A stretch of 64,000 nt of DNA from Acidobacteriota bacterium (GTDB lineage Bacteria; Acidobacteriota; Blastocatellia; RBC074): positions 28,822 through 92,821 of the forward strand of contig JAHBSF010000013.1 in assembly GCA_019639255.1 (NCBI GenBank). Reading direction: 5' to 3'. The notes beneath the pieces were generated by a model. The model made no database searches. It saw only the letters and a program-made list of their open reading frames with translations, and was not told the DNA's origin. The translations under genes were made by a program, and so were the position numbers. Below, piece by piece: positions 32,891-42,808 of the stretch (position 1 is the stretch's first letter; each line of letters begins with the position of its first letter).

Positions 32891-32950
32891 TTGACAAACT
32901 GCTTAAGCGAATGATTATTGGCTTGGCAAATCTAGATATTGTGCTAAAAT
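32891..32950 (+). promoter_or_regulatory. Tandem promoter candidates for ftsZ
   Basis: TTGACA at 32891-32896 with ATTATT at 32914-32919 (17-base spacer), and TTGGCA at 32923-32928 with TAAAAT at 32945-32950 (16-base spacer). The region is AT-rich in an otherwise GC-rich area. It gives ftsZ its own transcription start with a leader of about 250 bases in which I see no open frame. Confidence 0.55.
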
Positions 32951-33203
32951 CCCCGCCCAGCTACCAGATGGTGCGCCGGGTGGTGCGAGGGTGGCCAGGG
33001 CCGCGACAATATAGACAATTTGAGTGGTCCGTCGGAAAAGATGAGATCGCAGGACCTCAAGGGATGTTCTCACATCTCCGGGCATGCGTGTGCCAACGGC
33101 GTGCGCGCGCGCGAATGCAGTCTTGGTCCGTTCAGGCGGCCGGGTAGGGTGAAGCATTGGCAATAGGGGCAATTGGTAGTCGGTAAGGTCAGGAGAGGCA
33201 GCA

Positions 33204-34346
33204 ATGTCATTGGACGATTTCGCAGGACACAGCATAATCAGATTCGGCGATGATCCGCCGACATCCGGGGCGCGCATCAAGGTCATCGGCATAGGAGGCG
33301 GCGGCGGAAATGCGGTCAATCACATGATTCAGGCCGGAATCGAGGGGGTCGAGTTTCTGGTTGCGAACACCGATCTGCAGGCGCTCAACCGGTCGCTGGC
33401 GCCGGTCAAGATACAGATCGGGGCAAAGCGCACCAAGGGGCTCGGCGCCGGAGCCAATCCCGAGATCGGGCGCGAGGCGGCGATGGAGGATACAAGCAAG
33501 ATCCTCGAAGCGCTCGAAGGCGCCGACATGGTATTTGTCACTGCGGGACTCGGCGGCGGTACGGGCACGGGTGCGGCGCCGATCATCGCCTCGCTTGCTG
33601 CGGAGATCGAGGCCCTGACCGTGGCGGTTGTGACAAAGCCGTTTCCGTTCGAGGGGCGCATGCGTATGCGGCAGGCCGATCTCGGACTCGAAGAGCTGCG
33701 TTCGGCGGTCGATACGCTCATCACGATTCCCAACGAGAGGCTGAAGCAGACCGTCGAGCGCAATACCTCGCTTTCGCAGGCATTTCAGCGCGCCGACGAT
33801 GTATTGCGGCAGGCGGTTCAGGGCATCTCCGATCTGATTACGGTGCCGGGCGAGATCAACGTGGATTTCGCCGACGTCAAGACGATCATGAAGGGGATGG
33901 GCATGGCGCTTATGGGCACGGGCACGGCCGAGGGCGAGAGCCGCGCGCAGGATGCAACTATGCGCGCGATTTCGAGCCCGCTGCTTGAAGAAGCCTCGAT
34001 CGAGGGCGCAAAGGGCGTGCTCGTCAACATCACGGGCGGGCCGGATCTCTCGCTGTTTGAAGTCGATGAGGCTATGCAGATCATTCACAGCGCCGCCGAT
34101 GCCGAGGCCAACATCATCTTCGGCACCGTCACCGACGAGAAGATGAAGGATGCGATGAAGATCACCGTCATTGCCACGGGCTTCGGCAAGGCTTACTCGG
34201 CCGGCGAAAACCTCTACCCGCTGCGCGCGGGCGCCAACGCCGCGCCCCCGGCTCCGACCCGGCCCGGCGGCGGCGCCCCTACGGCCCCGCTGCGCACCCC
34301 CGGCGATCTCGATGTGCCGGCATTCATTCGCAAAAAGGCCGATTAG
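33204..34346 (+). CDS. ftsZ: Cell division protein FtsZ
   Basis: 380 residues with Shine-Dalgarno AGGAGAGG. Tubulin-type motifs: [17 protein letters not shown], the GTP signature [18 protein letters not shown], the T7 synergy loop region [14 protein letters not shown], and the conserved C-terminal peptide [13 protein letters not shown] after a short Pro/Ala-rich linker. It polymerises into the Z-ring under the inner membrane. The last of the dcw genes; a repeat lies 42 bases downstream. Confidence 0.98.
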   Translation: MSLDDFAGHSIIRFGDDPPTSGARIKVIGIGGGGGNAVNHMIQAGIEGVEFLVANTDLQALNRSLAPVKIQIGAKRTKGLGAGANPEIGREAAMEDTSKILEALEGADMVFVTAGLGGGTGTGAAPIIASLAAEIEALTVAVVTKPFPFEGRMRMRQADLGLEELRSAVDTLITIPNERLKQTVERNTSLSQAFQRADDVLRQAVQGISDLITVPGEINVDFADVKTIMKGMGMALMGTGTAEGESRAQDATMRAISSPLLEEASIEGAKGVLVNITGGPDLSLFEVDEAMQIIHSAADAEANIIFGTVTDEKMKDAMKITVIATGFGKAYSAGENLYPLRAGANAAPPAPTRPGGGAPTAPLRTPGDLDVPAFIRKKAD

Positions 34347-34388
34347 AAAGCGGAAGCAACCTGGGATAAATCAAACCATCGGGGCATA

Positions 34389-34481
34389 AGAGATGACGAA
34401 ACAAACGAAATGAGACGGAAACTACGGAAATATCCAGCTTTTCCGTTCTTTTCGTTACATTTCGTTTGTTCCGTCATCTCT
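34389..34481. repeat. Palindromic intergenic repeat, copy 13 (downstream of ftsZ)
   Basis: Both arms begin AGAGATGACG, a shared change from AGAGATAACG, and both continue AACAAACGAAATG. It could serve as a transcript-end hairpin for ftsZ. Confidence 0.92.
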
Positions 34482-34842
34482 CTTCCGCCTCACTCCTCGT
34501 ACCAATCCGCGTATTCCGCGTTCTGTTTTTCCCGCTTGCGCCTCTCCTGCGGATAATGTAGGATTGCGGCATCGCAGAGTGACAGGATCGATTCTTCATC
34601 GTGCGAGCGATTTGACGGAACGCCTGTTTGACTCCCGCATTGTTCCTCCGTTGATCTCCGTGGGGCAGTCTTCGCACTTCTGAATCTCGGTGGCAAGGTG
34701 CGTCCGGCCTTCACGCTTCCATTCGAACCAACCGACCTGAAGCGGGTCGGCCTCGGTCCTGGCATTGTGAGGAGCAGGGATTGCCGGTCCACGAAGGACC
34801 GGTCGCGATGCGCGACGATCATCATCTTTAGGAGAAGAACCA
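34482..34842. other. Gene-free stretch between ftsZ and the Hfq-like gene, with a short hairpin
   Basis: No convincing gene. Minus-strand frames here are partly made of repeat remnant (CGCGTATTCCGCGTTCT near 34508) and have no recognisable domain, so I take it as decayed sequence. A short perfect hairpin, CCGGTCC-ACGA-AGGACCGG, lies at 34784-34802, about 40 bases before the Hfq-like start, and could modulate translation of that gene. Confidence 0.4.
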
Positions 34843-35238
34843 GTGAACAGAAAGCTGATTCGCACAACCCTGGCCCAGGTCAAGGAGCGGGAACAGCAGT
34901 TGCACCAGGCGGCGCAGCAGGCGCAGCAGGCGCGCCAGCAGGCCGCGCAGCAGGCCGAGCGTCAGGCCGAGCGTCAGTCCACACAGCAACAGGCGCAGCC
35001 CAAGAAGAAAATTCCGCCCGAGCAGACCAACGCCGAGACCTTCTATTACAAAAAGCAGATGGACGCTCGAACCCCCATGGTTGTTGTCCTTCAGGACGGC
35101 GAAGAACTGCACGGTACGATCGAGTGGTACGACAAGGGAAGCATAAAACTTCATCGTTACGACGGCCCGAATCTGCTGATCCTGAAACACAACATCAAAT
35201 ACATGTATAAGGACCAGATCGAGCAAGACGCCGAGTAG
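34843..35238 (+). CDS. hfq: Hfq-like RNA chaperone with a Gln-rich N-terminal extension
   Basis: 131 residues from GTG at 34843 (Shine-Dalgarno AGGAGAAG). The C-terminal half is an Sm/Hfq fold: [20 protein letters not shown] matches Sm1, and [11 protein letters not shown] matches the Hfq Sm2 motif with the KH pair. The first half (about residues 10-55) is a Gln/Ala/Glu-rich helix, probably coiled or disordered, that ordinary Hfq lacks. Hfq hexamers match small RNAs to mRNAs. It sits 11 bases upstream of pdxA, so the two are likely co-transcribed. Confidence 0.82.
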   Translation: MNRKLIRTTLAQVKEREQQLHQAAQQAQQARQQAAQQAERQAERQSTQQQAQPKKKIPPEQTNAETFYYKKQMDARTPMVVVLQDGEELHGTIEWYDKGSIKLHRYDGPNLLILKHNIKYMYKDQIEQDAE

Positions 35239-35249
35239 GGGCACCTGCG

Positions 35250-36281
35250 ATGCAATCGCAACCGCCGCAGAACAGGCGCGCCAGGATCGGCATCACGATC
35301 GGCGATCCGGCCGGAATCGGGCCGGAAGTCGCGCTGCGGGCCGCCTCAAGCGATGAAGTCCTCGGAATATGCTCCCCCGTGCTCGTGGGCGATGCCTCGT
35401 ACCTCGTCCGCTGGGCCCGCATCTTCGGTCTGACATCCGGCTTTGAAATCCTCCCGGCAGGCTTCCCCATCCCATCGCCCGAGAAATTGCCTGACGCCGC
35501 CATCATCTACGATACGGCCAATCTTCCCGAAGATGTAGATATGGGGCGCGACTCCGCCGCAGCGGGCCGCGCTGCGGCCGGGTGCATAGAGGCTGCCGCA
35601 CGGCTGTGCCTGAGCGGAGAACTCGACGCCGTCGCTACGGCGCCCATCAGCAAACGCGCGCTCGCGCTCGCCGGTTATTCCTATCCCGGGCACACCGAGA
35701 TGTTTGCGGCTCTGGCCTCCTGCGATGATTTCGCCATGACGTTTTTCGCGCCCTCGCTGCGCGTTGCGCTGCTTACAACCCACGTTGCGCTTGCGCAGGT
35801 GCCCTCGCTTGTCAAGCGCGCCGGTCTCGAACGCCTCATACGGCTTCTGGATCGCGAACTGCAGCGTTACGGCTTTGACCGGCCGCGCATCGCCGTGGCC
35901 GCGTTGAATCCGCACGCGGGCGAGGGCGGATTGTTCGGCGTAGAAGAGGCCCGGGAAATGCTTCCGGCAATCGACGCCTGCCGTGCAGATGGCATCGAGG
36001 CGAGCGGGCCTCATCCGGGAGATACGGTTTTTGTGCGAGCCTCGCGCGGCGCTTTCGACATCGTTGTTTCCTGTTATCACGATCAGGGATTGATTCCCGT
36101 CAAATGCCTCTCATTCGGCGAAGCCGTCAACGTAACGCTCGGCCTGCCCTTCATTCGCACTTCGGTGGATCACGGCGCCGCATTCGACATCGCAGGGAAG
36201 GGACGCGCCGAATACGGCAGCATGATAGCGGCCGTGCGCCTTGCGGCTGAACTGCACGCCCGCCGAAGACAAGAGAGATAA
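35250..36281 (+). CDS. pdxA: 4-hydroxythreonine-4-phosphate dehydrogenase PdxA
   Basis: 343 residues. Motifs: IGITIGDPAGIGPEVAL, TAPISKRALALAGYSYPGHT with a metal-binding His, ALNPHAGEGGLFG and SCYHDQGLIPVK near the end, with FIRTSVDHGAAFDIAGKG. It oxidises 4-phosphohydroxy-L-threonine in pyridoxal 5'-phosphate synthesis. The final residues (RQER) and the TAA stop come from the left arm of repeat copy 14. Confidence 0.95.
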   Translation: MQSQPPQNRRARIGITIGDPAGIGPEVALRAASSDEVLGICSPVLVGDASYLVRWARIFGLTSGFEILPAGFPIPSPEKLPDAAIIYDTANLPEDVDMGRDSAAAGRAAAGCIEAAARLCLSGELDAVATAPISKRALALAGYSYPGHTEMFAALASCDDFAMTFFAPSLRVALLTTHVALAQVPSLVKRAGLERLIRLLDRELQRYGFDRPRIAVAALNPHAGEGGLFGVEEAREMLPAIDACRADGIEASGPHPGDTVFVRASRGAFDIVVSCYHDQGLIPVKCLSFGEAVNVTLGLPFIRTSVDHGAAFDIAGKGRAEYGSMIAAVRLAAELHARRRQER

Positions 36282-36364
36282 CGGAACAAACGAAAATTCA
36301 CGAAAAGTACTGAATCAATCCTTTCCGTACTTTTCGTGAATTTTCGTTTGTTCCGTTATCTCTC
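36273..36364. repeat. Palindromic intergenic repeat, copy 14 (pdxA-histidine kinase)
   Basis: One of the best-matched copies. Both arms read GAGAGATAACGGAACAAACG, then AAAATTCACGAAAAGTAC; only one difference is seen up to the loop. The segment AATTCACGAAAAGTAC is found only in this copy yet is present in both arms. Confidence 0.94.
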
Positions 36365-36406
36365 CTGCAGTTGGCAAAAAGCGGCCGACTGTCTATCATC
36401 TCGACG

Positions 36407-39400
36407 ATGACCGAAGCGACGCCGGAAAATATGGCCGCAGAGACGGGGCAATCCCGGTTGCTGAACGTACTCTATGCAATCACGACGGTTGCCGCCGTCG
36501 TTGTTTTTGTCGTGGGCGCGACGGTCCTCACAGGCTGGCACATCGGCAACGAGACGATGCTGCGCCTGTCGCCGCAACTCGCGGTGATGGCCTACAACAC
36601 GGCGCTGTGTTTCCTGTTTTGCGCCGTGGCCCTCACAGCGATCCGCACGCGATGGCGCTTCGTTTCGCCGATACTGATGGCGGTCGTCATAGTGATTGCC
36701 GCGCTCAATCTCAGCCAGTTCTTGTTGCAGGTCGATGTAGGAATAGACCGGCTGTTTATCAAGCCCTCCTATTCGCCCGACGAGCCGTTTCCGGGCCGTA
36801 TGGCGCCGATGACGGCCGTGTGCTTCATCCTTATCGCCTTCGGCATTCTCCCGTTTACAAGCAGACTGCGGGCCGGATGGCGGTGGCGCATAGGAGCCAC
36901 GTGCGCCGGAACCGTGGTCGCCTTCGGCGTGCTTGCCATCGTTGCAAGCCGATTCGATCCCGCATACCAGATAAGCTGGTGGCAGTTCTTCCGCATGGCG
37001 CTGCACGGCGCAGCGGCGTTTCTGGCTCTGGGCGCCGGACTGTTTGCCCACTCGTGGCGGGAGTCGGAGTTCGAGCCCAGGTCCGGCCTCAAGTGGGGAT
37101 CGGTCATAGGCGGCATAGTCGCGATGATCTCCACGCTCGTGCTGTGGCAGACCTTCATGCTTCAGCAGTTTTTTCAGATCGACCGCGCGGTAGTGGTCAC
37201 CGGCGATACGCTCAACAGCCGTATGCAGGAAATTCTGGAAGAGGACATTCTGGCCTTTGCGCGCATGGCCGAGCGCTGGAATATGCGCGGCGGTACACCC
37301 CGACCCGAATGGGAGTCCGACGCACGCGCATATGTGGCGGACCTGTCGAGCATTCATTTGATGGGATGGGCGGATTCGGCGCTGCGTTTGCGCTGGATTG
37401 TTCCTTTTGAAGGCAACGAACCCGCGCTGAATATGGACCTGTCGTTCGAGGAGCGCCGCCGCACCGCGCTGACGATCGCCCGCCAACAGCGCACCCCCTG
37501 GGTTACGCGAACCATCGATCTGCTTCAGGGCGGCAAGGCAGTCGTAGTCTACACACCCGTGTTTCCCGATAACCGGTTCGACGGCTATATAGTCGGAGTA
37601 TTCAGAATAGACAAACTCTTCGATGACCTTCTGGGTCAGGACCGAAACAGGCAACTGGTCGTGCAGGTATACGACGGCGATGAGATGATCTGCAGCCGAG
37701 GCCGCCCAACGCCGGAACTGAACTACTGGCGCCACGAGATGGGTTTTGCGCACCGAGGTCTGGACTGGAGGATCGTTTACTGGCCGAGCCGCGAGATGAT
37801 CAACTCCCAGTTCCAGCCCGTGCCCGTGGCCGTGCTTCTGGGCGGCATCGTGCTTACGGGGTTGCTGGTGCTGGCGCTCGAACTTGCGCGGCGCGATCGG
37901 GCGCGCGCTCAGGCGATGCAGCACGTCAATCGTGCGCTTCAGGCAAGCGAACTGCGATTCCGCGCCATGACCGACGCCTCGCCGCTCGGCATCTTTCTGA
38001 CCGATGAAAACGGCGAGATTACGTACGTAAACGCCGTATATCAGCGTATCACCGGAATAGACGATCCGGTACGCGCTTCGGCGCAGTGGCGCGAACTGGT
38101 GCATCCGGAAGATCGCGAGCGGGTGCTTGCGGCGTGGCGAGAAGTCGGGCGGAGCAAACAGGTATTCTCGATCATTCATCGCGGGCTGCGCCCGGACGGC
38201 TCCGTGGTCTGGGTAAGCATAAAGGCCGCAGCCGTAGAGATTGACGAGCGATTCACCGGCTTCGTGGGCACGATCGAAGACATTACGGAAGCGAAGCAGG
38301 CCGAGGCCGAACTTGCGCGGGCGCGCGATGCTGCGCTTGAATCCATGCGGCTCAAGAGCGAGTTCCTGGCCAACATGTCGCACGAAATCCGCACGCCTAT
38401 GAACGGCGTCATAGGGATGACGGGGCTGCTGCTCGAAACCGACCTGACGCCCGAGCAGCGCGAGTTTGCCGAAACCACGCGACAGAGCGCCGAATCCCTG
38501 CTTGCCATCATCAACGACATCCTGGATTTCTCGAAGATCGACGCCGGACGCCTGCACTTCGAGGAAATCGACTTCGACCTGCGCGCGACGGTCGAGAGCA
38601 CGGCCGAGATGCTGGCCGAATCCGCGCATCGCAAGGGCGTAGAACTCCTCGCGCTCGTTGCACCCGATGTCCCGGTCAAACTGCGCGGAGATCCGGGGCG
38701 GCTGCGGCAGGTGCTTTCAAATCTGCTCAGCAACGCCGTCAAGTTCACCGGGCGCGGCGAAGTCGTAGTCCGCGTCCACAGCGAACGCGAAACCGAATCA
38801 GACGCAACCATTCGCGTGGAAGTCAGCGATACGGGCATAGGCATTCCGCAGGACGCACAGCGCCTGCTTTTCCAGCCCTTCGTGCAGGCCGACGGCTCGA
38901 CTACGCGCCGTTTCGGCGGAACCGGACTCGGTCTGGCCATCGCCAGGCAAATCGTCGAACTTATGGGCGGAGAGGTAGGTCTGGAAAGCGAAGTAGGGCG
39001 CGGCTCTACGTTCTGGTTTACAGCCAGATTTGCCAAACAAGCCAAGAGGTTCGGAGATGCCGACGGCGACGCGGCGACGCCGGAGCGCGTGCGGCAATTG
39101 CGGTTGCTGCTGGTCGAAGGCCACGACAAACACCGCGCGTTGCTGCGCGAGCAGTGCGAATCGTGGGGAGTGTCGCCCGAAGAGGCTTCCGCGGCGGCCG
39201 AGGCCGTAGACCTGCTGCACGCTGCAGCCGCGGAATCAAAACCGTTCGATCTGGTGCTGATTGCATCCGAACTCGGGGATTCTACAGGCCAGGCGCTTGC
39301 GCGCAGGATTCGCAACGAGCCGGAGCTGCACCGCACGCGCGTCATATTGCTGGCGTCGGTTCCGCAGCGCGCGCAGATGAGCGCGGAACTCGCGGCTTCG

Positions 39401-39940
39401 CCGGGTCTGATCGACGCCTTCCTGACGCGGCCCATACGTCAGTCGCAGTTCTTCGACTGCATCGTGACGACCATGGACCGGCGCGATGTACAGGACGGAA
39501 AAGGAACTTCCCGGTTCTCTCCGGGCGCAGAAAAGCTCGCCCCCAATGCCAACGGTTGCCGCATTCTCGTCGCCGAAGACAATATCGTCAATCAACGGCT
39601 GCTCAAGTGGCAACTCGAAAAAATGGGCCATCACGTAGATGTGGTGGCGAACGGCATCGAGGCCATCGATGCGCTCGAACGTTTCCCGTACCACCTCATA
39701 ATGATGGATTGCCAGATGCCGGAAATGGACGGCTACGAGGCCACCACCCGCATTCGCACAGGCGAAGGTCAGACGAAACGCCCGACCCCCATCGTCGCCG
39801 TAACCGCACACGCCCTGGCCGGCGAACGCGAAAAATGCCTCGCCGCCGGTATGAACGATTACGTATCCAAACCCATAAGCCTTCCCGAACTCCAGCGCGT
39901 GCTCCAACGCTGGCTTCCCGCAATTGAGCCGTCGCAATGA
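36407..39940 (+). CDS. Hybrid sensor histidine kinase (7TM, CHASE-like, PAS, HisKA, HATPase, pseudo-receiver, receiver)
   Basis: 1177 residues from ATG at 36407. Seven hydrophobic helices occupy roughly residues 15-260, followed by an extracytoplasmic CHASE-like sensor (about 265-470) and another helix (VPVAVLLGGIVLTGLLVLAL). A PAS domain starts near 515, HisKA near 655 (ANMSHEIRTPMNGV, His is the phosphorylation site) and the ATPase domain follows (LLSNAVKFTGRG, GTGLGLAIARQIVELM). The first receiver (about 898-1010) has VEGHDK in place of the acidic pair and no phospho-Asp where LIASELGD stands, so it is a pseudo-receiver. The second (about 1051-1174) is complete: AEDNIVNQRL, MMDCQMPEMDGY. 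No separate response regulator gene is adjacent. The signal sensed is unknown. Confidence 0.92.
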   Translation: MTEATPENMAAETGQSRLLNVLYAITTVAAVVVFVVGATVLTGWHIGNETMLRLSPQLAVMAYNTALCFLFCAVALTAIRTRWRFVSPILMAVVIVIAALNLSQFLLQVDVGIDRLFIKPSYSPDEPFPGRMAPMTAVCFILIAFGILPFTSRLRAGWRWRIGATCAGTVVAFGVLAIVASRFDPAYQISWWQFFRMALHGAAAFLALGAGLFAHSWRESEFEPRSGLKWGSVIGGIVAMISTLVLWQTFMLQQFFQIDRAVVVTGDTLNSRMQEILEEDILAFARMAERWNMRGGTPRPEWESDARAYVADLSSIHLMGWADSALRLRWIVPFEGNEPALNMDLSFEERRRTALTIARQQRTPWVTRTIDLLQGGKAVVVYTPVFPDNRFDGYIVGVFRIDKLFDDLLGQDRNRQLVVQVYDGDEMICSRGRPTPELNYWRHEMGFAHRGLDWRIVYWPSREMINSQFQPVPVAVLLGGIVLTGLLVLALELARRDRARAQAMQHVNRALQASELRFRAMTDASPLGIFLTDENGEITYVNAVYQRITGIDDPVRASAQWRELVHPEDRERVLAAWREVGRSKQVFSIIHRGLRPDGSVVWVSIKAAAVEIDERFTGFVGTIEDITEAKQAEAELARARDAALESMRLKSEFLANMSHEIRTPMNGVIGMTGLLLETDLTPEQREFAETTRQSAESLLAIINDILDFSKIDAGRLHFEEIDFDLRATVESTAEMLAESAHRKGVELLALVAPDVPVKLRGDPGRLRQVLSNLLSNAVKFTGRGEVVVRVHSERETESDATIRVEVSDTGIGIPQDAQRLLFQPFVQADGSTTRRFGGTGLGLAIARQIVELMGGEVGLESEVGRGSTFWFTARFAKQAKRFGDADGDAATPERVRQLRLLLVEGHDKHRALLREQCESWGVSPEEASAAAEAVDLLHAAAAESKPFDLVLIASELGDSTGQALARRIRNEPELHRTRVILLASVPQRAQMSAELAASPGLIDAFLTRPIRQSQFFDCIVTTMDRRDVQDGKGTSRFSPGAEKLAPNANGCRILVAEDNIVNQRLLKWQLEKMGHHVDVVANGIEAIDALERFPYHLIMMDCQMPEMDGYEATTRIRTGEGQTKRPTPIVAVTAHALAGEREKCLAAGMNDYVSKPISLPELQRVLQRWLPAIEPSQ

Positions 39941-39941
39941 A

Positions 39942-40036
39942 AGAGAAATAACGGAACAAACGAAATGAGACGGAACAAACGGAAATATTCGACTTTTCCG
40001 TAATTTTCGTTTCATTTCGTTTGTTCCGTTGTCTCT
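39942..40036. repeat. Palindromic intergenic repeat, copy 15 (between convergent genes)
   Basis: Left arm AGAGAAATAACGGAACAAAC, right arm (reverse) AGAGACAACGGAACAAACGA, each followed by AAATGA. It lies exactly between the stops of the convergent histidine kinase and copper ATPase genes, touching both within two bases. Confidence 0.93.
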
Positions 40037-40037
40037 C

Positions 40038-42425
40038 CTACAACTCCACCCTCCGCAGCCTCAGCGCATTGGCTATGACCGAAACCGAGCTGAACGTCAT
40101 CGCCGCGCTCGCAATCATCGGCGATAGCAGCAACCCGAAGACCGGAAACAGCGCGCCGGCCGCAAGCGGCACGCCGAGCGCATTGTATACGAACGCAAAA
40201 AACAGGTTCTGCCTGATGTTGCGCATAGTCGCCCGGCTGAGTTTCCACGCGCGCACGATGCCGCGCAGGTCCTCACCGACAAGCGTCACTCCGGCGCTCT
40301 CCATCGCTATGTCGGTTCCCGTGCCCATCGCGATGCCTACGTGCGCTGCGGCAAGCGCGGGCGCATCGTTTACGCCGTCTCCGGCCATCGCCGTAATCCT
40401 GCCCTCGCCCTGAAACTTCCTTACAACCTCGCTCTTTTCATCCGGCCTGACCTCGGCTGCTATCTCGGTGATGCCGAGTTTCATTGCCACCGCTTCGGCC
40501 GTAGCCCGGTTGTCGCCCGTAAGCATCACGATCCGCAACCCGGCTTTGCGAAGCTCCTCGATCGCCGCGCGCGCCGATTCCCTGACCGGATCGGCAACAC
40601 CCACAAAACCGATGACCGAATCCTGCAACGCGACAAACACGATGGTTTGCCCCTCGCGCCGCAGCCGTGCTGCGCGATTTGATATCGTTTCGGGAATGCT
40701 CGCGCCCGCCATCTCCATCAGCGCTTCGTTGCCGAGCGCCGCACTTCGCCCTCTCCATAGTCCCGTTACTCCCTGCCCGGTAACAGAACGAAACTCCTCG
40801 ATTGCATCGAGTGCAAGTTGTTTTTCCCCGGCCGCCGCGAGAATGGCCGCAGCAAGCGGATGTTCGCTCCCGCGCTCCAGACTCGCAGCCAGTTGCAGCA
40901 CTTCATCGGCGCTCATCCCGCCTGCCGATTCGACCGGCTCAACGGATGTCACTCGCGGTTTGCCTTCCGTAAGAGTTCCGGTTTTGTCCATAACGAGCGT
41001 ATCGACGCGGGCAAGCGTTTCGAGCGCCTCTGCGCGGCGAATGAGCACACCTGCTGTGGCTCCGCGCCCCGTGCCCACCATAATCGACATCGGCGTAGCA
41101 AGCCCCAGCGCGCACGGGCACGCAATGATCAGCACCGACACGGCCGCAACGAGCGCATAACTCAAACGCGGCTCCGGCCCCCAAATCGCCCACAACGCAA
41201 AGGCAAGCACTGCTGCTGCAATTACCGCCGGGACAAACCAGGAAGATACTGCGTCGGCCAGACGCTGTATGGGCGCACGGCTGCGCTGCGCTTCACCCAC
41301 CAGTCGCACTATCTGCGCAAGCAGCGTTTCGCTGCCCACGCGTTCGGCCTTCATCACAAAACCGCCCGTCCCGTTTATCGTTCCTCCCGTCACCTGACTG
41401 CCCGCCGATTTCTCTACGGGTATCGGCTCACCCGTCACCATCGATTCGTCCACGGCGCTTGCGCCCTCGGTTATCACCCCGTCTACGGGTACCTTTTCAC
41501 CCGGTCTGACGCGCAATAGATCGCCGGGATGAACCTCTTCGAGCGGCACATCCCGCTCCGCGCCGTCTGCGCCCAACCGCCGCGCAGTTTTCGGTGCAAG
41601 TCCGAGCAGCATCCTCAGCGCCAGATTTGTGCGGCTGCGCGCGCGCAGTTCGAGCACCTGACCGAGCAGCACCAGCGTAGTGATAACGGCCGCCGCCTCG
41701 AAGTAAATCGGAACCTCGCCCCCGTGCCCGCGGAAAGAATCGGGGAAAATGCCCGGAGCTATGAGCGCCGCCGTACTGTATGCATAAGCCGCGCCCGTTC
41801 CCATTGCGATCAGCGTAAACATATTCGGGCTGCGCGCCGTAATCGATCGCCAGCCGCGCTCAAAAAAAGGCCGCCCGCCCCACAACACCACGGGCGTCGA
41901 CAATGCGAACTGAAGCCATCCCGATGTTTGCGCGCCGAGTGCGTGCTGCACGGGGCTTCCGGGAATCATCTCCGACATCGCGAGCGCAAAGACGGGCAGC
42001 GTCAGAATCAGGCTTATCCGAAAGCGCCGCGTCATATCGTCGAGTTCGGTGGTGTCCTCTTCGGCGAGGGAAACTACTCGCGGTTCGAGCGCCATACCGC
42101 ACAACGGACACGACCCGGGCCCTATCTGCAGCACTTCGGGATGCATAGGACACGTGTACTCGATGCCCTGTGTATTCGCGGGCGCGGGCGCACTCATCAC
42201 AGGCAACTGTTTTCTGGAAGACATCTGCACAACGGGCATCCCCGCGGGCGCATTCATCGAGGGGCGTTGCGTCCGGGGTTGACCCAGAAACGATTCGGGA
42301 TCGGCCTCAAAACGCCGGGCGCAGTTCGGGTGGCAGAAGTAGTAGGTCTTTCCCTTGTAGTCCGAACGGGCGGCCGCGCTTTCCGTATCTACCGTCATTG
42401 CGCATACCGGATCTATTGCTTTCAT
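40038..42425 (-). CDS. copA: Copper-translocating P1B-type ATPase with YHS and heavy-metal-binding N-terminal domains
   Basis: 795 residues from ATG at 42425. It opens with a YHS domain ([20 protein letters not shown], then [16 protein letters not shown]), followed by a small Cys domain ([20 protein letters not shown], then GMALEP). The ATPase core has the CPC motif ([13 protein letters not shown]), phosphorylation site [15 protein letters not shown]-type loop ([11 protein letters not shown]) and [11 protein letters not shown]. The last membrane helix carries [14 protein letters not shown], the MxxSS of Cu(I) pumps. The usual CxxC HMA domains are missing. It exports Cu(I), or Ag(I), from the cytoplasm. 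Confidence 0.94.
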   Translation of the reverse strand: MKAIDPVCAMTVDTESAAARSDYKGKTYYFCHPNCARRFEADPESFLGQPRTQRPSMNAPAGMPVVQMSSRKQLPVMSAPAPANTQGIEYTCPMHPEVLQIGPGSCPLCGMALEPRVVSLAEEDTTELDDMTRRFRISLILTLPVFALAMSEMIPGSPVQHALGAQTSGWLQFALSTPVVLWGGRPFFERGWRSITARSPNMFTLIAMGTGAAYAYSTAALIAPGIFPDSFRGHGGEVPIYFEAAAVITTLVLLGQVLELRARSRTNLALRMLLGLAPKTARRLGADGAERDVPLEEVHPGDLLRVRPGEKVPVDGVITEGASAVDESMVTGEPIPVEKSAGSQVTGGTINGTGGFVMKAERVGSETLLAQIVRLVGEAQRSRAPIQRLADAVSSWFVPAVIAAAVLAFALWAIWGPEPRLSYALVAAVSVLIIACPCALGLATPMSIMVGTGRGATAGVLIRRAEALETLARVDTLVMDKTGTLTEGKPRVTSVEPVESAGGMSADEVLQLAASLERGSEHPLAAAILAAAGEKQLALDAIEEFRSVTGQGVTGLWRGRSAALGNEALMEMAGASIPETISNRAARLRREGQTIVFVALQDSVIGFVGVADPVRESARAAIEELRKAGLRIVMLTGDNRATAEAVAMKLGITEIAAEVRPDEKSEVVRKFQGEGRITAMAGDGVNDAPALAAAHVGIAMGTGTDIAMESAGVTLVGEDLRGIVRAWKLSRATMRNIRQNLFFAFVYNALGVPLAAGALFPVFGLLLSPMIASAAMTFSSVSVIANALRLRRVEL

Positions 42426-42462
42426 ATCCCCATCCTTTTCCTGTATTCGCGCTCGCGTCAAT

Positions 42463-42610
42463 GCGTCAATTCCGGGATCAGGAGGAAAGAGAGATAACGG
42501 AACAAACGAAAAAAGACGGAACAGACGGAAAATATTCAGCTATTCCGTAATTTTCGTCTCATTTCGTTTGTTCCGTTATCTCTCTTTCCTCCTGATCCCG
42601 GAATTGACGC
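42463..42610. repeat. Palindromic intergenic repeat, copy 16, full-length form with outer boxes
   Basis: 148 bases. The outer arms are perfectly inverted over 26 bases (GCGTCAATTCCGGGATCAGG, then AGGAAA) and run into core arms starting GAGAGATAACGGAACAAACG. The outer sequence differs from copy 4 but shares CAATTCCGGG and GAGGAAAG or close to it. It lies upstream of the copper ATPase gene. Confidence 0.94.
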
Positions 42611-42808
42611 CGTCAATACCAACTTCGACCCAAAGTTTACACCCTATAGGTACGGCGGCAAGCGCGTTGCCGGGGAAATCAGCAGCAGGGTTGACACATT
42701 GGTCCGCCGGGCATAGAAAACAATTAGTCGATGAAGTATGTAAACGCGGAAATATAAAGATACAGGTAGGCGCGCGAAAAGACGGATGCGCGGAAAGGAG
42801 GCTCGGAG

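Noticed and set aside
34389..34481. Reading the palindromes as ordinary intrinsic terminators
   Set aside because: They lack a U-tract after the stem, are far longer than typical terminators and occur inside an essential operon; some may still affect termination.
34490..34867. Small gene on the minus strand between ftsZ and the Hfq-like gene
   Set aside because: Its C-terminal part is repeat remnant, it overlaps the Hfq-like start and no domain or ribosome-binding site supports it.
36356..38629. A 757-codon minus-strand open frame opposite the histidine kinase
   Set aside because: Low-complexity His/Arg/Gln-rich translation, antisense to a clear multidomain kinase.
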